From NCBI GenBank assembly GCA_037127315.1, contig JBBBDQ010000332.1, forward strand, positions 1,231,001 to 1,295,000: a stretch of DNA of 64,000 bases. Direction: 5' to 3'. The DNA is from Ascarosepion bandense. Its lineage: Eukaryota > Mollusca > Cephalopoda > Sepiida > Sepiidae. Positions 32,254 to 42,987 of this stretch are shown here, piece by piece. Position numbers and translations under genes: made by a program. Every line of letters begins with the position of its first letter. Position 1 is the stretch's first letter. The notes under the pieces were generated by a model. It was not told the origin of the DNA and did not search any database. It worked only from the letters and a program-made list of their open reading frames with translations.

Positions 32254-32953
32254 CAATTTTTCCCTACAATATACAACTCCGCAACAAAAAAGCAAAAACA
32301 GAAAAAGAAATATCATTTGGTTCAATCCACCATACAACAAAGCCGTCAAAACAAACATAGGTAAGACATTCCTGAATTTATTAGAAAAACACTTCCCGGT
32401 GACAAACCGATTAGCAAAAATATTCAACAAAAACAACGTCAAAATTAGTTACAGCTGCACAAAAAATATTACACAAATAATAAAAAGCCACAACAAAAAA
32501 TTAACAAACTACAATAATGCAATCGAAGAAACTCAATGCAATTGCAGAAACGGAACTACATGCCCACTCCAGAGAAATTGCCAGCAAACAAATATAGTAT
32601 ATAAAGCCAAGGTAAGTGCAAACAACAACACAATGTACTACATCGGTGACGCTGAGGGACCATTTAAGAAAAGAAATAACAACCACAATCTTTCATTCTC
32701 CAACAGAAAATACTTGAACAGCACTACACTATCAACATACGTATGGCGTCTAAAAGACAGAAATATTTCACCAACAATGAGCTGGGAAATACTGAAAAAA
32801 GCACCTGCTTACAACAACATTACAAAAAATGCCTACTTTGTCTACATGAGAAAGTAGCAATTATATCACATACCCCACAAAAGAACTTACTAAACACGAG
32901 ATCAGAACTAATTTCCAAATGCAGACATGAAAATAAATACCTATTATCATAAT
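32254..32953 (+). pseudogene. Penelope-like element, linker and GIY-YIG endonuclease
   Basis: An open frame runs from about 32254 through the conserved RNIIWFNPPYNKAVKTNIGK segment that follows the reverse transcriptase, LAKIFNKNNVKISYSC, the CNCRNGTTCPLQRNCQ cysteine cluster, and the GIY-YIG domain (NIVYKAKV, then [20 protein letters not shown]). It continues through [14 protein letters not shown] and [10 protein letters not shown]. Near 32825 an A-run frameshift moves the last part, [16 protein letters not shown] to [16 protein letters not shown], into another frame. The reverse transcriptase core is absent (5' truncated). In the family this endonuclease nicks target DNA for priming. The copy is inactive. 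Confidence 0.85.
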
Positions 32954-32959
32954 TTATAC

Positions 32960-33360
32960 CAAACGGATTAAAAAAAATCACACGTCTTTGCCAGAGTAAA
33001 ATTAATAATTAATAAACACTAACAAGCACTACAAATTAGAATTTCCACCATGTAAATATACACAACCACAAAAAATAATACAACAAGTCAATAACCGACT
33101 TTAAAACAAAAATAACAATACAGCCTTAAATAAAATAATAGCAATTCTTACCTACCATAGTTTCACACAGAACCCATCAAAAGTACATATGTACGTACGG
33201 GAAATCGACAACTATTCGCGCGTTGACATCGCTACACACCATTCGAATATGCCAACCGAATGTGTGTGTATATGTGCAACGGCACACATATACATATATA
33301 TACCGAACCCCGCACGATTCACATGTGTATGTTTATGCAAGCCTCAGTGACCGAACGCGC
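32960..33360. other. AT-rich, probably Penelope-like 3' flank
   Basis: A/C-rich sequence after the stop that could be the element's 3' UTR. Nothing else is recognised. Confidence 0.35.
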
Positions 33361-33362
33361 GT

Positions 33363-33365
<3 letters not shown>

Positions 33366-33402
<37 letters not shown>
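33366..33402. repeat. (GT)n microsatellite
   Basis: GT repeat of about 37 bp. Flanks to 33680 hold nothing recognised. Confidence 0.9.
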
Positions 33403-33404
<2 letters not shown>

Positions 33405-33687
33405 TTGCGCGCGTTGATGGGTGTACAAATGTATATATGTGTATGTCTGCGTCTGTCGTGACGACAGATTTTTTTCCCCCACTTCCACAAAAATACACGA
33501 ATATAACCATTTTTTAAAAAAATTAATCAGTTTGTCTGACGATCGCAAAAGCGTGAAACACAGGGTTACTAACTCACACTTATCTATATGAATATGTCAG
33601 CTCTATCACTGATATTGAGCGCTTTTAAATAAGTACAACGCATATATAATATGTAAACAATATAATATATATAACAAATTACATATT

Positions 33688-33735
33688 TATATATATATAT
33701 ATATATATTGATATTTATAATTATATACATACACT

Positions 33736-33802
<67 letters not shown>

Positions 33803-33803
33803 C
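33688..33803. repeat. (TA)n-(CA)n-(TA)n microsatellite
   Basis: TA run, unique 30 bp, about 40 bp CA, then about 22 bp TA abutting the end of a LINE-A fragment. Confidence 0.9.
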
Positions 33804-33811
33804 ATATTAAA

Positions 33812-33985
33812 TAATTTCACCCCAAGCAAGGCATTCCACTGCTACTATTGTGCATGGCGTTACATAGAGGAACGTGATGAGAGAGTGATTAGATATAGGA
33901 AATGTCAGAAGGAGGGTGATAGACGGGTAAGGAAGTACATAGGAAGAGTGCTTGAGAGAATGGGTGCGAGTTAGTGTGTTAGGAG
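33812..33985 (-). pseudogene. LINE-A 3' UTR fragment between (TA)n tracts
   Basis: Only about 170 bp of LINE-A 3' UTR (CACCCCAAGCAAGGCATTCC and on), bounded by (TA)n at both ends (33780-33801, 33988-34016). A severely 5'-truncated insertion. Confidence 0.7.
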
Positions 33986-34020
<35 letters not shown>

Positions 34021-34077
34021 TAAAATAAGTGTATATATATCTCATAAAAAAGAACATTGTGCATTTATATATATATA

Positions 34078-34088
34078 TGTGTGTGTGC

Positions 34089-34151
<63 letters not shown>
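34078..34151. repeat. (GT)n microsatellite
   Basis: About 70 bp of GT. Confidence 0.95.
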
Positions 34152-34152
<1 letters not shown>

Positions 34153-34235
34153 TTTTCCCCCTCCTGTCGCCCCTAAGGGGGTTGGAACATTTTATTTGTC
34201 TGTTTTTATGTCTTAATGTAAGATACTCAGTAGTT

Positions 34236-34695
34236 ATTGGAGTAGATAGGCCTATCTATCGCCCGGTTTACACTCCACCCACGTCTATTGAACAGGTTAA
34301 GAGGCTCATCCGTTGTTTCCTATTTAGGATGTGGTTTCCGGCTTTCTCTTTTACAATCTTCTCACTTTGTTTTTTTTTTCTTCTTTTTTTTTTTCGGAGT
34401 AGATAGATCTATCTATCGCCCGGTTCACACTCCTATTGTTCCCTGTTTAGGATGCGTTTTCCGGATTTCTCTTTTCCAATCTTCTCACTTTTTTTTTTTC
34501 AATTGGAGTAGATAGATCTATCTGTCACCCGGTTCACACTCCACCGACATCTATTGAACAGGTGAAGAGGCTCATCCCTTGTTCCCTGTTTAGGATGTGG
34601 TTTCCGCCTTTCTCTTTTCCAATCTTTTCACTATTACGTAGTCCCCTGCTCATCAGTTGCGTTACCACCTTGCTCGGGGGTGATACGATTAAAAA
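34236..34695 (+). mobile_element. SINE-B trimer
   Basis: Three head-to-tail SINE-B monomers start with GGAGTAGATAG at about 34239, 34396 and 34504. Each is joined to the next by an oligo-T linker; the middle one has an internal deletion. Only the last monomer carries the LINE-A-like tail (ACGTAGTCCCCTGCTCATCA, CCTTGCTCGGGGGTGATACG, A-run). The trimer shows that the multimeric form itself is copied. Confidence 0.75.
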
Positions 34696-34699
34696 AAAA

Positions 34700-35385
34700 A
34701 AAGTAGGTACATCAATATATATGTTTTTGTCATTTCAGACGGCATATCGATAAAAATATTTTGCCGTAATTTCTGACGGCTCGGGTCCACTCGTCCCTAG
34801 TAATAACGCCAAAAAAAAATAATCGATGCCATTACGTAACTCTTCATCTATTCAATTTAGCCAGGAACGTGTCAATAAATTTTTACGTAAGGGTTCATTT
34901 TGTAAGGGTGCAAAGCTGTGCAGTAAAAATGTATCGTTTCATTTTTGGGGTCGGGTGTGTTGGAAACTGATTCCTTTCTCTCTGCAGTCAGAGACTATAT
35001 CTATTGTCGCTGTGGGAGACTAATGGCTATCATGTTTCTCGGAGTGCTAGGCGACAGCTTTTTCCTGAGGCCGGTTCATAATCATTGGTCATTTATTACA
35101 AAGAGAAAAGTTAGAAGATGGGTGGTAACTGATGACAATAGAGGACACAGACAGACAGACAGACAGACAGACAGACTGCTAAAGAAAAAGTGATAAAGAG
35201 AATGTGAAATATATACTTGGTTCTTGCGATGAAAAACAGTAAAAAATAATTATCGTTCTGTTATCGGATGACATTGACGATGATGAGATGCTTTTGTTAA
35301 GGTTTCAATTTAAAACCGTGCATGCTCGTGTTAAAGTCGATCATTATAAACAGTATTACGTAGTTGAGAAATTATTTTAACGATG
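34700..35385. other. No recognised gene; (ACAG)n at 35150-35175
   Basis: Single-copy-looking sequence with short ORFs and a 24-bp ACAG run. Confidence 0.4.

Positions 35386-35387
<2 letters not shown>

Positions 35388-35432
<45 letters not shown>
35388..35432. repeat. (TA)n microsatellite
   Basis: About 45 bp of TA. Confidence 0.95.
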
Positions 35433-35438
<6 letters not shown>

Positions 35439-35439
35439 G

Positions 35440-35820
35440 ACCAAGTGAAAAGTGTAACAAATAACAAAACATGTGTTGTAGAAATATTGTATATTTAACA
35501 GTAAATGCAACAGAAGAGTATGACACGACTAGTCCGCGTGTTGGTTGTCCAGAGTTAAATCAATTTGACTGTTCCCCTAAAGCCTCCTCTCCTACTAATC
35601 TTATAGTAGGCGGAAGAGTCTAACATAGACTCTTCAGAGGGAGGATACTACAACAATTTTAGTACCTTGTTCTTTCAGAACGAAGGCAATCATAGCTCTC
35701 CACATCCTTATTTTTCTTTAATATATGTTAATCGACATGATTTTCTTTGGAAAGAAAATAGATTAGTTTCACGTTGTTTTCTCCACAGTTTTGAATTCAA
35801 AATTATTCTTCTTACCCCAA
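35440..35820. other. No recognised gene; short hairpin
   Basis: Contains an imperfect hairpin around 35600-35645 (AGAGTCTAACATAGACTCTT and a CCTCCTCTCC / GGGAGGA flank). Otherwise unrecognised. Confidence 0.4.
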
Positions 35821-35824
35821 ACAA

Positions 35825-35950
35825 GTCTTTCATGTTATTTAACCCATAGATAGATTCATGAATTTTCAAGTTTATTTGCGCGAAAGTGAACGCAATCGAC
35901 GAGACTTGATTTGAACTCGGCGTGCTGATTTTAAATTCGGCGCCGATGAG
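35825..35950 (-). mobile_element. SINE-A head and central part, degraded
   Basis: Minus-strand fragment with TTTGCGCGAAAGTGAACGCA and the GAACTCGGCGTGC complement of the head. Highly diverged. Confidence 0.5.
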
Positions 35951-36159
35951 ATATTTAAAGAACATTTATTAATCTGACAGATGTTTTATAATATGAAATT
36001 CTTTTTTAGTGGATACTTGTATTTGAGTAGACGTACCATTTATTCCTTAAATAGTATATTTATTAATCTCTCTGGATAGAGGGAGCAGCCGCTTAGTAAA
36101 GTAATTTTTAAAGTGACTATTTATATTGAATGGCGATAAACTGCCTAAATATTTTTTTA

Positions 36160-36370
36160 AATACAGATATATATATATATATATAGGCAGCATAAATTAT
36201 CTTCATCGAAACATGATTCATTGAATAGTATAGGCATATTGTGTTCACATATTTTTATATTAATCCATTTCAGCTGTCTAATGAAGATATCGATGTTAAG
36301 ATGAAACTCATGAACGGAGGAAACGTAGTAAGTTTTAACCCCAAAACTTTCGACATTTTCTCCCGTCATC
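36160..36370 (-). pseudogene. Penelope-like N-terminal region scrap
   Basis: The minus-strand frame has IRQLKWINIKICEHNMPILF then NESC, resembling the IRRYERILHKINRQNLSILF then NETCM segment at 61.9-62.4 kb. It lies by a (TA)n tract. At the right end the minus strand carries CTGACGATGACGG...GTCGAAAG, a weak hammerhead-like core. Confidence 0.4.
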
Positions 36371-36474
36371 GTCAGGGTTGAATTACAAAGACAAACTTAA
36401 TGTCACTGTGATAAAAACTGAAATCAGTTTTGATCGAAAATTTATATCTATTTTTTTACCAATATATGTATATA

Positions 36475-36969
36475 CTAGCAGCATAGCCCGGCGTTGCTCG
36501 GGTGTAAAGAAAACTTTAAAACTAATCCATGGTCCTGGAGCTCAGACTCTTTGAACGTTGGCACGAAAGACTAAAAAGCAATAGTTGTTTCCAGTTAAAG
36601 CGAAACCGTAGACTGAAAGAAAAAATTAATGGATGTAAGTCAAATTTTGATTTCCTGGTATCGAGATCAAATTTTCCGCACTATTGGAATAACTGCAACC
36701 TTGAAACTTCTGAATATCGTTTCTTATGTCTTTGTCTATGAGTGTATGAAATTTGATTAAAATCGGACCACTCCTTTTATAAGCCGATTTTTTCGATTAT
36801 CGATATTTATCGGGGGTATCTCGATACAAAACCTAGCTAAGGACACTCGTAGACGTTTATAGTACAACTGTGTAAATTTTCAAGAAAATCGGTTCAGCCG
36901 TTTCGGAGTCTATAGGTAACGGACACACACACAGACACACACAGACAATGTTCCATTTATAAGTTTAGA
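36475..36969 (-). mobile_element. Helitron-like non-autonomous element H2
   Basis: The clearest copy. On the minus strand it starts TCTAAACTTATAAATGGAAC after a host A. The 3' end has a GC-rich hairpin (CCCGAGCAACGCCGGG, six pairs with one bulged A), eight bases, then CTAG before a host T. These are the Helitron hallmarks: 5' TC, 3' hairpin plus CTRR, insertion between A and T, no target duplication. It encodes no protein and would need an autonomous helicase. Confidence 0.75.
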
Positions 36970-36981
36970 TTAGATATATAC

Positions 36982-37005
36982 ATGTGTGTGTGTGTGTGTG
37001 TGTGT
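36982..37005. repeat. (GT)n microsatellite
   Basis: Short GT tract just beyond H2. Confidence 0.85.
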
Positions 37006-37364
37006 GACATGTATATTAATATATATTTAAACAGATTTTTTGTGGTACAGAACTTAAGTACTTCATTAAAATTAATAATTTTTATGTTACAGAGCAGAAT
37101 GAGGATAAAATTTAAAACAGATAACAATCGGTTTCGCTTCCGTTTGTTAAAAATTTAATTGGAAGCACTAACTGTAAAATGTAATAGGCGTAAGAAATGA
37201 ATTGTTTATTATTATTATTATGATGTCATTTTTCATAATATTTCGATTTCTGCTATGGTCGCACTACATACCAAGTCTGCGGGAAGACCTAAGGCAGGTC
37301 GTGGCGTGTTGCTATGACTCCGTTTCATGTTTTTTTCTATCTTCCCCATCATCCCTAGCGTTAC

Positions 37365-38480
37365 AGAGACAAAGTTCTCCTTAGTGTGTGGGCTGTACTT
37401 TATAAGACAATTTTTGTATATCTCTTAAGCTGGGGTTTCCAGGGATTCTTTCAATGTGTTGTTTTGTTCCATTTTTTTATCATTCCAAGTGCACCTACTA
37501 TCACTGGCACAACTCTTGTTTTCAATTTCCACATTTTTTCTATTTTAATTTCCAGGTCTTTATATTTTGACTGTTTTTCGAATTCCTTGGTTGCTATGTT
37601 ACAATCCGCTGGACAAGCCATATCAATTAATAGACAAGTTTTCTCTTTCTGGTTTTTAACAATAATGTCTGGCCTATTTGCTTCAATTTTTCTGTCTGTG
37701 TAGATGGTGTAATCACATAGAATTGTGACGTCTTCTATTTCTGTAACCAGTGCTGGGTGATGTTCATACCAGTGTTTGTTTACAGATTTTCCATAGTGTT
37801 TGCACATTGTCCAATGTAAATATTGCCCCACTCTATCGTGACGATTTTTATATTCATTTGGGGCAAGCACAGAACAACCTGAGATTAGATGGTCTATTGT
37901 TTCTTGGTGTTTATCACAAAACCCGCATTTTGGATCCATATTATTATGTATATTTGTCTGAAAGTTTTTAGTGAAAAGACTTTGGTCTTGCGCTGCAAGA
38001 ATAAAGCCTTCAGTCTCAGACTTTAATCCAGATGCACGTAACCATCGATGAGTATTAACTTTATCAAGATTGGATTTATTAGCACGTTTTTGGATATTGG
38101 CCATGCAGAGGTTTGTCTTGCCAGCGTTGTTTCATCTGTTCAAGAGCTTTATCTTTGGCTTTCATTTTCATATTTTTTGCCGCAATAGTTGGTTCTTGGC
38201 TTCTGTTTTGCTTTTCTACAGAATCTACTAACTGTAAATCATGTTTGTATTTACTGCCTTCGTTTATTATTGAAAATTTTTTCTTTCTTTCTTCATGTTG
38301 TCTTACTAATTGTATCATCCAATTCTTTGTTGTTTCTATGTATGTTAGTAAGCCAATAGTTGTTGTCTTGTATGACAATTCCAACTGAATAGGACCTCTT
38401 CCACCTTCTTTACGGGGTATGTATAAACGGTCTACATCAGCCTTTGGATGATGCATCTTATGCCTAGAAGCTTTATTGTT
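37365..38480 (-). pseudogene. R2/NeSL-type LINE with restriction-like endonuclease
   Basis: On the minus strand a frame from about 38480 reads MHHPKADVDRLYIPRKEGGR and the region after the reverse transcriptase. A one-base insertion in an A-run near 38090 shifts the frame. It then continues from ANIQKRANKSN through CGFCDKHQETIDHLISGC (CCHC-type zinc knuckle), then RPDIIVKNQKEKTCLLIDMA, the PD-(D/E)XK nuclease core, and CPADCNI. A second frameshift near 37453 separates IPGNPSLRDIQKIVL-like and STAHTLRRTLSL-like ends at about 37365. The RT core is missing upstream. (ATT)n runs lie beyond both ends (37205-37222 and 38490-38529). The family cuts target DNA with this nuclease. The copy is dead but well conserved. 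Confidence 0.85.
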
Positions 38481-38486
38481 TTAGAA

Positions 38487-38530
<44 letters not shown>

Positions 38531-38630
38531 CATTTTCATCATAATGGATTTCTCCCGCCACAACAAACAACTGAAAAAACAACTATGAAGCTATGTAACA
38601 CTTTTTTTTTCCGACGTAGTTTTTTATTGT

Positions 38631-38635
<5 letters not shown>

Positions 38636-38667
<32 letters not shown>
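38636..38667. repeat. (TA)n microsatellite
   Basis: TA repeat of about 30 bp. Confidence 0.9.
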
Positions 38668-38674
<7 letters not shown>

Positions 38675-38939
38675 TGCTTGAACATTACTTTTGATCAATA
38701 CTCGTGTTTGAGTAGATTTTCTGTTAAAAACTTAGAGGAATGCGGAAATTGATCTGGTGTGTCTCAGAACGCTCGACCACGAATGATTCCACAATCTAAT
38801 CGAAATTAAATCAAGCCTTAAATAACACAATTTTCGAATCTCCGCAAATAACCATCTTTGCTCTGAAAGTGTATCGTAATGTCAACAAATGTAGGCACAC
38901 AATGTTACGGAAAGTCTCGAAGATTAACGAATTGGTTTT

Positions 38940-39215
38940 AACAAATGGCATATTTAATTTATTTGTTTGAATATTATTTTTAATTGATACTCGTATTTGA
39001 GTAGATATACTGTTTTTAACCAAACAGTGTATTTATATATTTTGTTTCTACCGGCCTGATTATTTACGATAAATTTTGTTACAAAAATATGTGTAATCTA
39101 ATCTAATATAAGACGCACCAGATCAACTGGTGGCTTCCCCTACGTTGTTTGGGGTCGTAAGTTGGAATCTTGCCGAATGACACGTTTTCGTGACAAAATT
39201 TATCGTAAATAATAT
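38940..39215. mobile_element. SINE-F, body inverted relative to head
   Basis: The body (complement of GGCCGGTAGAAATAAATATA, at about 38950-39095) lies on the minus strand, while the tRNA-like head (AAGACGCACCAGATCAACTG, at about 39112-39180) and a second body start lie on the plus strand. Either two head-to-head copies or an inverted rearrangement. Confidence 0.55.
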
Positions 39216-39259
39216 ATATTATTGTATATATTAAAAGAAAGACAGAAAAAGAATGAATG

Positions 39260-39263
<4 letters not shown>

Positions 39264-39314
<51 letters not shown>
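39264..39314. repeat. (CT)n-(TA)n microsatellite
   Basis: CT then TA dinucleotides, about 50 bp in all. The next 360 bp show nothing recognised. Confidence 0.9.
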
Positions 39315-39679
39315 CTATGACAAAGTGAAAAACATTCGTATGATGCTTTCTGTACCTTAGGTTTTTATCATACTAGGTTTGTTTACGTTGTTTTTGCACT
39401 ATATATTCAAATATTGGAGGCAATCTACATTAAATCCAAACAACCCACACTTAATAAAATCATGTTTAAATCTGGTCATAACACATTACATTCCATTTAA
39501 ATATATGGTTCTGTTATCATTTCGAGCTCTCACGTGGTGTGACGTCATAGAACCGCATTACAAATTTACGAACTGCGTTTACTATTTTTGGTAACTGTTA
39601 TCGTTGTTTAGCAAAGTTTTATATCAACACAATATAAAATCGTCGCTGATGGTGGATTTTTTATGTTAACGTCCTTTTA

Positions 39680-39893
39680 ACCTCTCTGAAGATGACTCAT
39701 GTGAGCCGAAAGCTTAGAACCAACTTAATAAAAAATGATCCAAATGTTGTAGAATTTTTGTCATTATTTTCACCTGAAATAAAAGTCAAAATACGATTTT
39801 AGAAAGGCTCATGATTAAACATAATAGATATTGTCTCTTATATTTAACAGTATATGTTTAGAAAATTATCTGCTGCTTCGACACACACACACA

Positions 39894-39895
<2 letters not shown>
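39680..39895 (-). repeat. Terminal repeat family T, copy
   Basis: Complement of the family at 2654-2800 and 62427-62735. The left part has CTGAAGATGACTCATGTGAG then CCGAAAGC, a hammerhead-like order of motifs with an imperfect stem. Followed by (CA)n and (TA)n at 39882-39929. Confidence 0.5.
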
Positions 39896-39931
<36 letters not shown>

Positions 39932-39989
39932 CACTGTAGGAAAACTGTGCTATCGGTGAGGATCAAAATGAATATTTATCATTATTAGC

Positions 39990-40334
39990 ATAGATATCTA
40001 TCACCCGGTTCACACACCACCCACGTCTATTGAACAGGTTAAGAAGCTCATCCCTTGTTCCCTGTTTAGGATGTGGTTTCCGGCTTTCTCTTTTCCAATC
40101 TTCTCACTTAGGTTTCTTTATTTTTTTATTTATTTTTTTCAATTGGAGTAGATAGATCTATCTATCGCCCGGTTCACATTCCACCCACGTCTATTGAACA
40201 GGTTAAGAGGCTCATCCCTTGTTCCCTGTTTAGGATGTGGTTTCCGGCTTTCTCTTTTCCAGTCATTTCACTATTACGTAGCCCCCTGCACATCAGTGGC
40301 GTTACCGCCTTGTTCGGGGTGATACGATTAAAAA

Positions 40335-40336
<2 letters not shown>
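39990..40336 (+). mobile_element. SINE-B dimer
   Basis: Two monomers joined by a T-rich linker; the second carries the LINE-A-like tail (ACGTAGCCCCCTGCACATCA, CGCCTTGTTCGGGGTGATAC) and an A-run that passes into (GATA)n at 40338-40385. The first monomer lacks its first few bases. Confidence 0.75.
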
Positions 40337-40387
<51 letters not shown>

Positions 40388-40516
40388 GCTATTTTTAAAT
40401 GTCTCCACATAAATTGGTATATCTTAGAATAGATTGAAAGTTAAAAACCATTTCAAATAAACATATTTCAGCTCGATGAAACCGTTGAAAAGTAAGAAAG
40501 AAAAGCAGCTACTGAC

Positions 40517-40770
40517 CATGGCGTTGGAATAGACTGACTCGTGGTCATAAATGTAAATGGCGTCGTTGCAAATTCCACTGGAAGTTCTATCCGGTATGTC
40601 CATTTCTATCATGCGAAGCATGAGCTTCCAGTCTTTGATGTCTGAATAGAAAGTCATAGTGCACTCTGTTCTGTGTTTGAAGAATTTTTTTTTAGGTGTC
40701 CTATGATGCGAAAAAACAGAAGCACCAGTCAGTCTTTTCGGTTTCCCACAAGAAGATCCTTCCATGTAAT
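40517..40770 (-). CDS. Candidate CUB-domain exon of an unidentified gene
   Basis: A minus-strand exon-like frame of 254 bp. The acceptor is TTTATTTATTTTGCAG before ATTACATGG, and a plausible donor is ATG before GTCAGT. The encoded segment has CGKPKRLTGASVF, a second Cys about 27 residues on (HRTECTMTFYSD), hydrophobic KLMLRMIEMDI, and SSGICNDAIYIYDHESVY. The Cys spacing, the ECxMxF strand and the CxDxxxIYD motif fit the first two thirds of a CUB domain, an extracellular beta-sandwich module. Entry phase 1, exit phase 0 if the donor is right. Partner exons were not found; the short frame at 44200-44285 (minus, with CIYDHNQ) may be a decayed relative. It looks more like host sequence than repeat. 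Confidence 0.5.
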
Positions 40771-40979
40771 CTGCAAAATAAATAAACACGGACATAAGTG
40801 TCAGCAAATGAGAAATGTTCAGTTTCTTATATGTTGATTGAAAAAAAACTATTTTATCTTTCTAACTAATTGATTCCCTAATGCAATCCAAAGGTCTATT
40901 CAATATAAATACTGAATGAGGTTTTTGCATATGCATCAGAGGAGTAGGGATGAATCGTATATCATAAATATATTACTTT

Positions 40980-41500
40980 TTTAAAAATAATCATTTCATC
41001 CCAAGCAAGTCAGAACTGCCACTGATGCGCAGGGGGTTACGGTGTGATAAAAAAAAAAAAAAAAAGAAAAGTTACATGGGATGTCAAAGAAAAGATAAAA
41101 AAAAGGATGGAAATCAAGAAGATAGATGTTGGCAATTTAGGTTGCATTTAAACTTTTGGTGATTGTAACTATCAGGGAAGCAAGCAAATGTGAGTTCCAC
41201 AAACGGGGAGTGCGAAAAAGAAACTGTTAGAGTAGAAAAGACGGTTGTCTTTAACTATTTCGACGGTAAAAGGGAGGTACCTAGTAACACATGTGGTTGG
41301 GAAACAACGTGTATTTACAAATACGAAAGGTAACGGTCAACTATAGATGTAAAATATTTGCGATAATAGCTATCTGGGAAGCATCCACTCGGTAGTTTTT
41401 TACTACAAAGTGCCAGTTCTTTGGAAGAAGATGCCCGAAAACAGTCAATGCCTGATATTAGTAATGTCCGATATGATACTGCGTGTAACATTCTTTTCAC
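40980..41500 (-). pseudogene. LINE-A 3' fragment, diverged
   Basis: The 3' end lies at about 40985 (ATTTCATCCCAAGCAAGTCA), followed by a shortened UTR with an A-run at 41049-41066 and a broken C-terminal region. Beyond 41300 a second frame with SGCFPDSYYRKYFTS suggests an older overlapping LINE-A piece. Confidence 0.6.
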
Positions 41501-41600
41501 TCTTTTTTAAAGGCGTTAAATTTGAATATATATATATATATATATTCTGATTAACTCTCCTCTATGGTACCTAGACTCAATAAATTTAAGCACCGTACTA

Positions 41601-42035
41601 TCTACGCCTATCACGCTGAATACACCGGTTCTCGCTCGATCACGGAAGTTAAGCAACGTTGAGCCTGGTCAGCACTTAGATGGGTGACCGCTTGGTAATA
41701 CCAGGTGCTGTAAGCGTATAGCGACGGATGTGCGTTGTGGTGCAGTGGAATTCAGCTCGGAACGAGAAATCGGGAAGCCGAGTTCGAATTCCAGTCGAAC
41801 TCCTTGCATTCACTTACGCGCAAATAACCTTGGGAATGGTATTAATCCGTCCCTTCCCTCCAGTTATTTGTTAAATAATAGGACAGATTGGATTCTGTAT
41901 CTTTGGCTGGCAACCCGTCTACCGCAGAAAGCAATGGCAACCTACTGCGGGATAATCTTTTACCCAGTCACTCATGTTTCGAAAGAGACATGATGGCCGA
42001 AGCGTGTATCATGTATGGCAGTTAACTGACTGACT
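41601..42035 (+). mobile_element. 5S-tRNA composite head on a SINE-A body
   Basis: A 5S rRNA-like block of about 115 bp (GTTCTCGCTCGATCACGGAA, GTTAAGCAACGTTGAGCCTG, GATGGGTGACCGCTTGG, GGTGCTGTAAGCG) runs straight into the SINE-A tRNA-like head (TGCGTTGTGGTGCAGTGGAA). The normal SINE-A body follows, ending CAGTTAACTGACTGACT. The 5S part differs from mollusc 5S genes at conserved positions and has no terminator after it, so it is not a 5S gene. A second SINE-A follows directly. Confidence 0.8.
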
Positions 42036-42037
42036 AT

Positions 42038-42309
42038 CTGCGTTGTGATGAAGTGGATATCGGCTCGGAACTACAAATCGAGGTGTTGAATTCCTTGCAT
42101 TCATTTAAGCAAAAATACCCTTGGGAATGGTATTAATCCGTCACTTCCCTCCAGTTATGGGTTAAATAATAGGACAGACTAGCAACTAGTCTACCGCAGA
42201 AAGCAATGGCAACCTACTGCGGGATAATCTTCTACCCAGTCAGTCATGTCTCTTTCTAGACATGATCGGCCAAAGTGTGTATCACGTATTGCACTTAACT
42301 GACTGACTA
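42038..42309 (+). mobile_element. SINE-A, tandem to the previous copy
   Basis: Begins CTGCGTTGTGATGAAGTGGA right after the preceding SINE ends and runs to GCACTTAACTGACTGACTAG. It has small internal deletions in the head after the box A region. Confidence 0.75.
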
Positions 42310-42602
42310 GATTGGGGGCTAAAACTACCCATTTTACAGTTGAAATGGCTAAATGTATCCGTAAGTTCTCTGCTAACAGTTTATTTTCACGCACACCGTG
42401 CTTATAAAACTCTCTACCGGCTTCTTGCTTTCCAGTTAAGTTTGATCTTCAAAAATGTAAATGCATTTAAAAAGTAGAAGGGTAAATCCTAAGAACCTGA
42501 TCCTAATTAATATTAAAAATTTTAATATTAAAAAATGATACAGGAGGAGAGCTCAATGTAATTAAAATTACAGAGTTAATATAAAGTAAAATAAACTTTT
42601 AA

Positions 42603-42743
42603 AATTCAAAAATGTTGAATGAACATTTTGACATAAAATCCCTAAGAGAGATTTTACATCTCCTCAGCAACGGTCCATCTTTCAAAATGGAAATAAAAAT
42701 AAGAATAAAAAGAGAGAAAAAAATAAAAACAACTAAAAATAAC

Positions 42744-42792
<49 letters not shown>

Positions 42793-42934
42793 ATATTCAA
42801 AAATGTTGAATGAACATTTCGACATAAAATCCCTAAGAGAGATTTTACATCTCCTCAGCAACGGTCCATCTTTCAAAATGGAAATAAAAATAAGAATAAA
42901 AAGAGAGAAAAAAATAAAAATAACTAAAAATAAC

Positions 42935-42987
<53 letters not shown>

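Noticed and set aside
33260..34216. Cysteine-rich frames (VCVCVCVC)
   Set aside because: Translation of (GT)n microsatellites.
41601..41715. Functional 5S rRNA gene
   Set aside because: The sequence has many changes from metazoan 5S, no terminator T-run follows, and it is fused to a SINE head in at least three other places.
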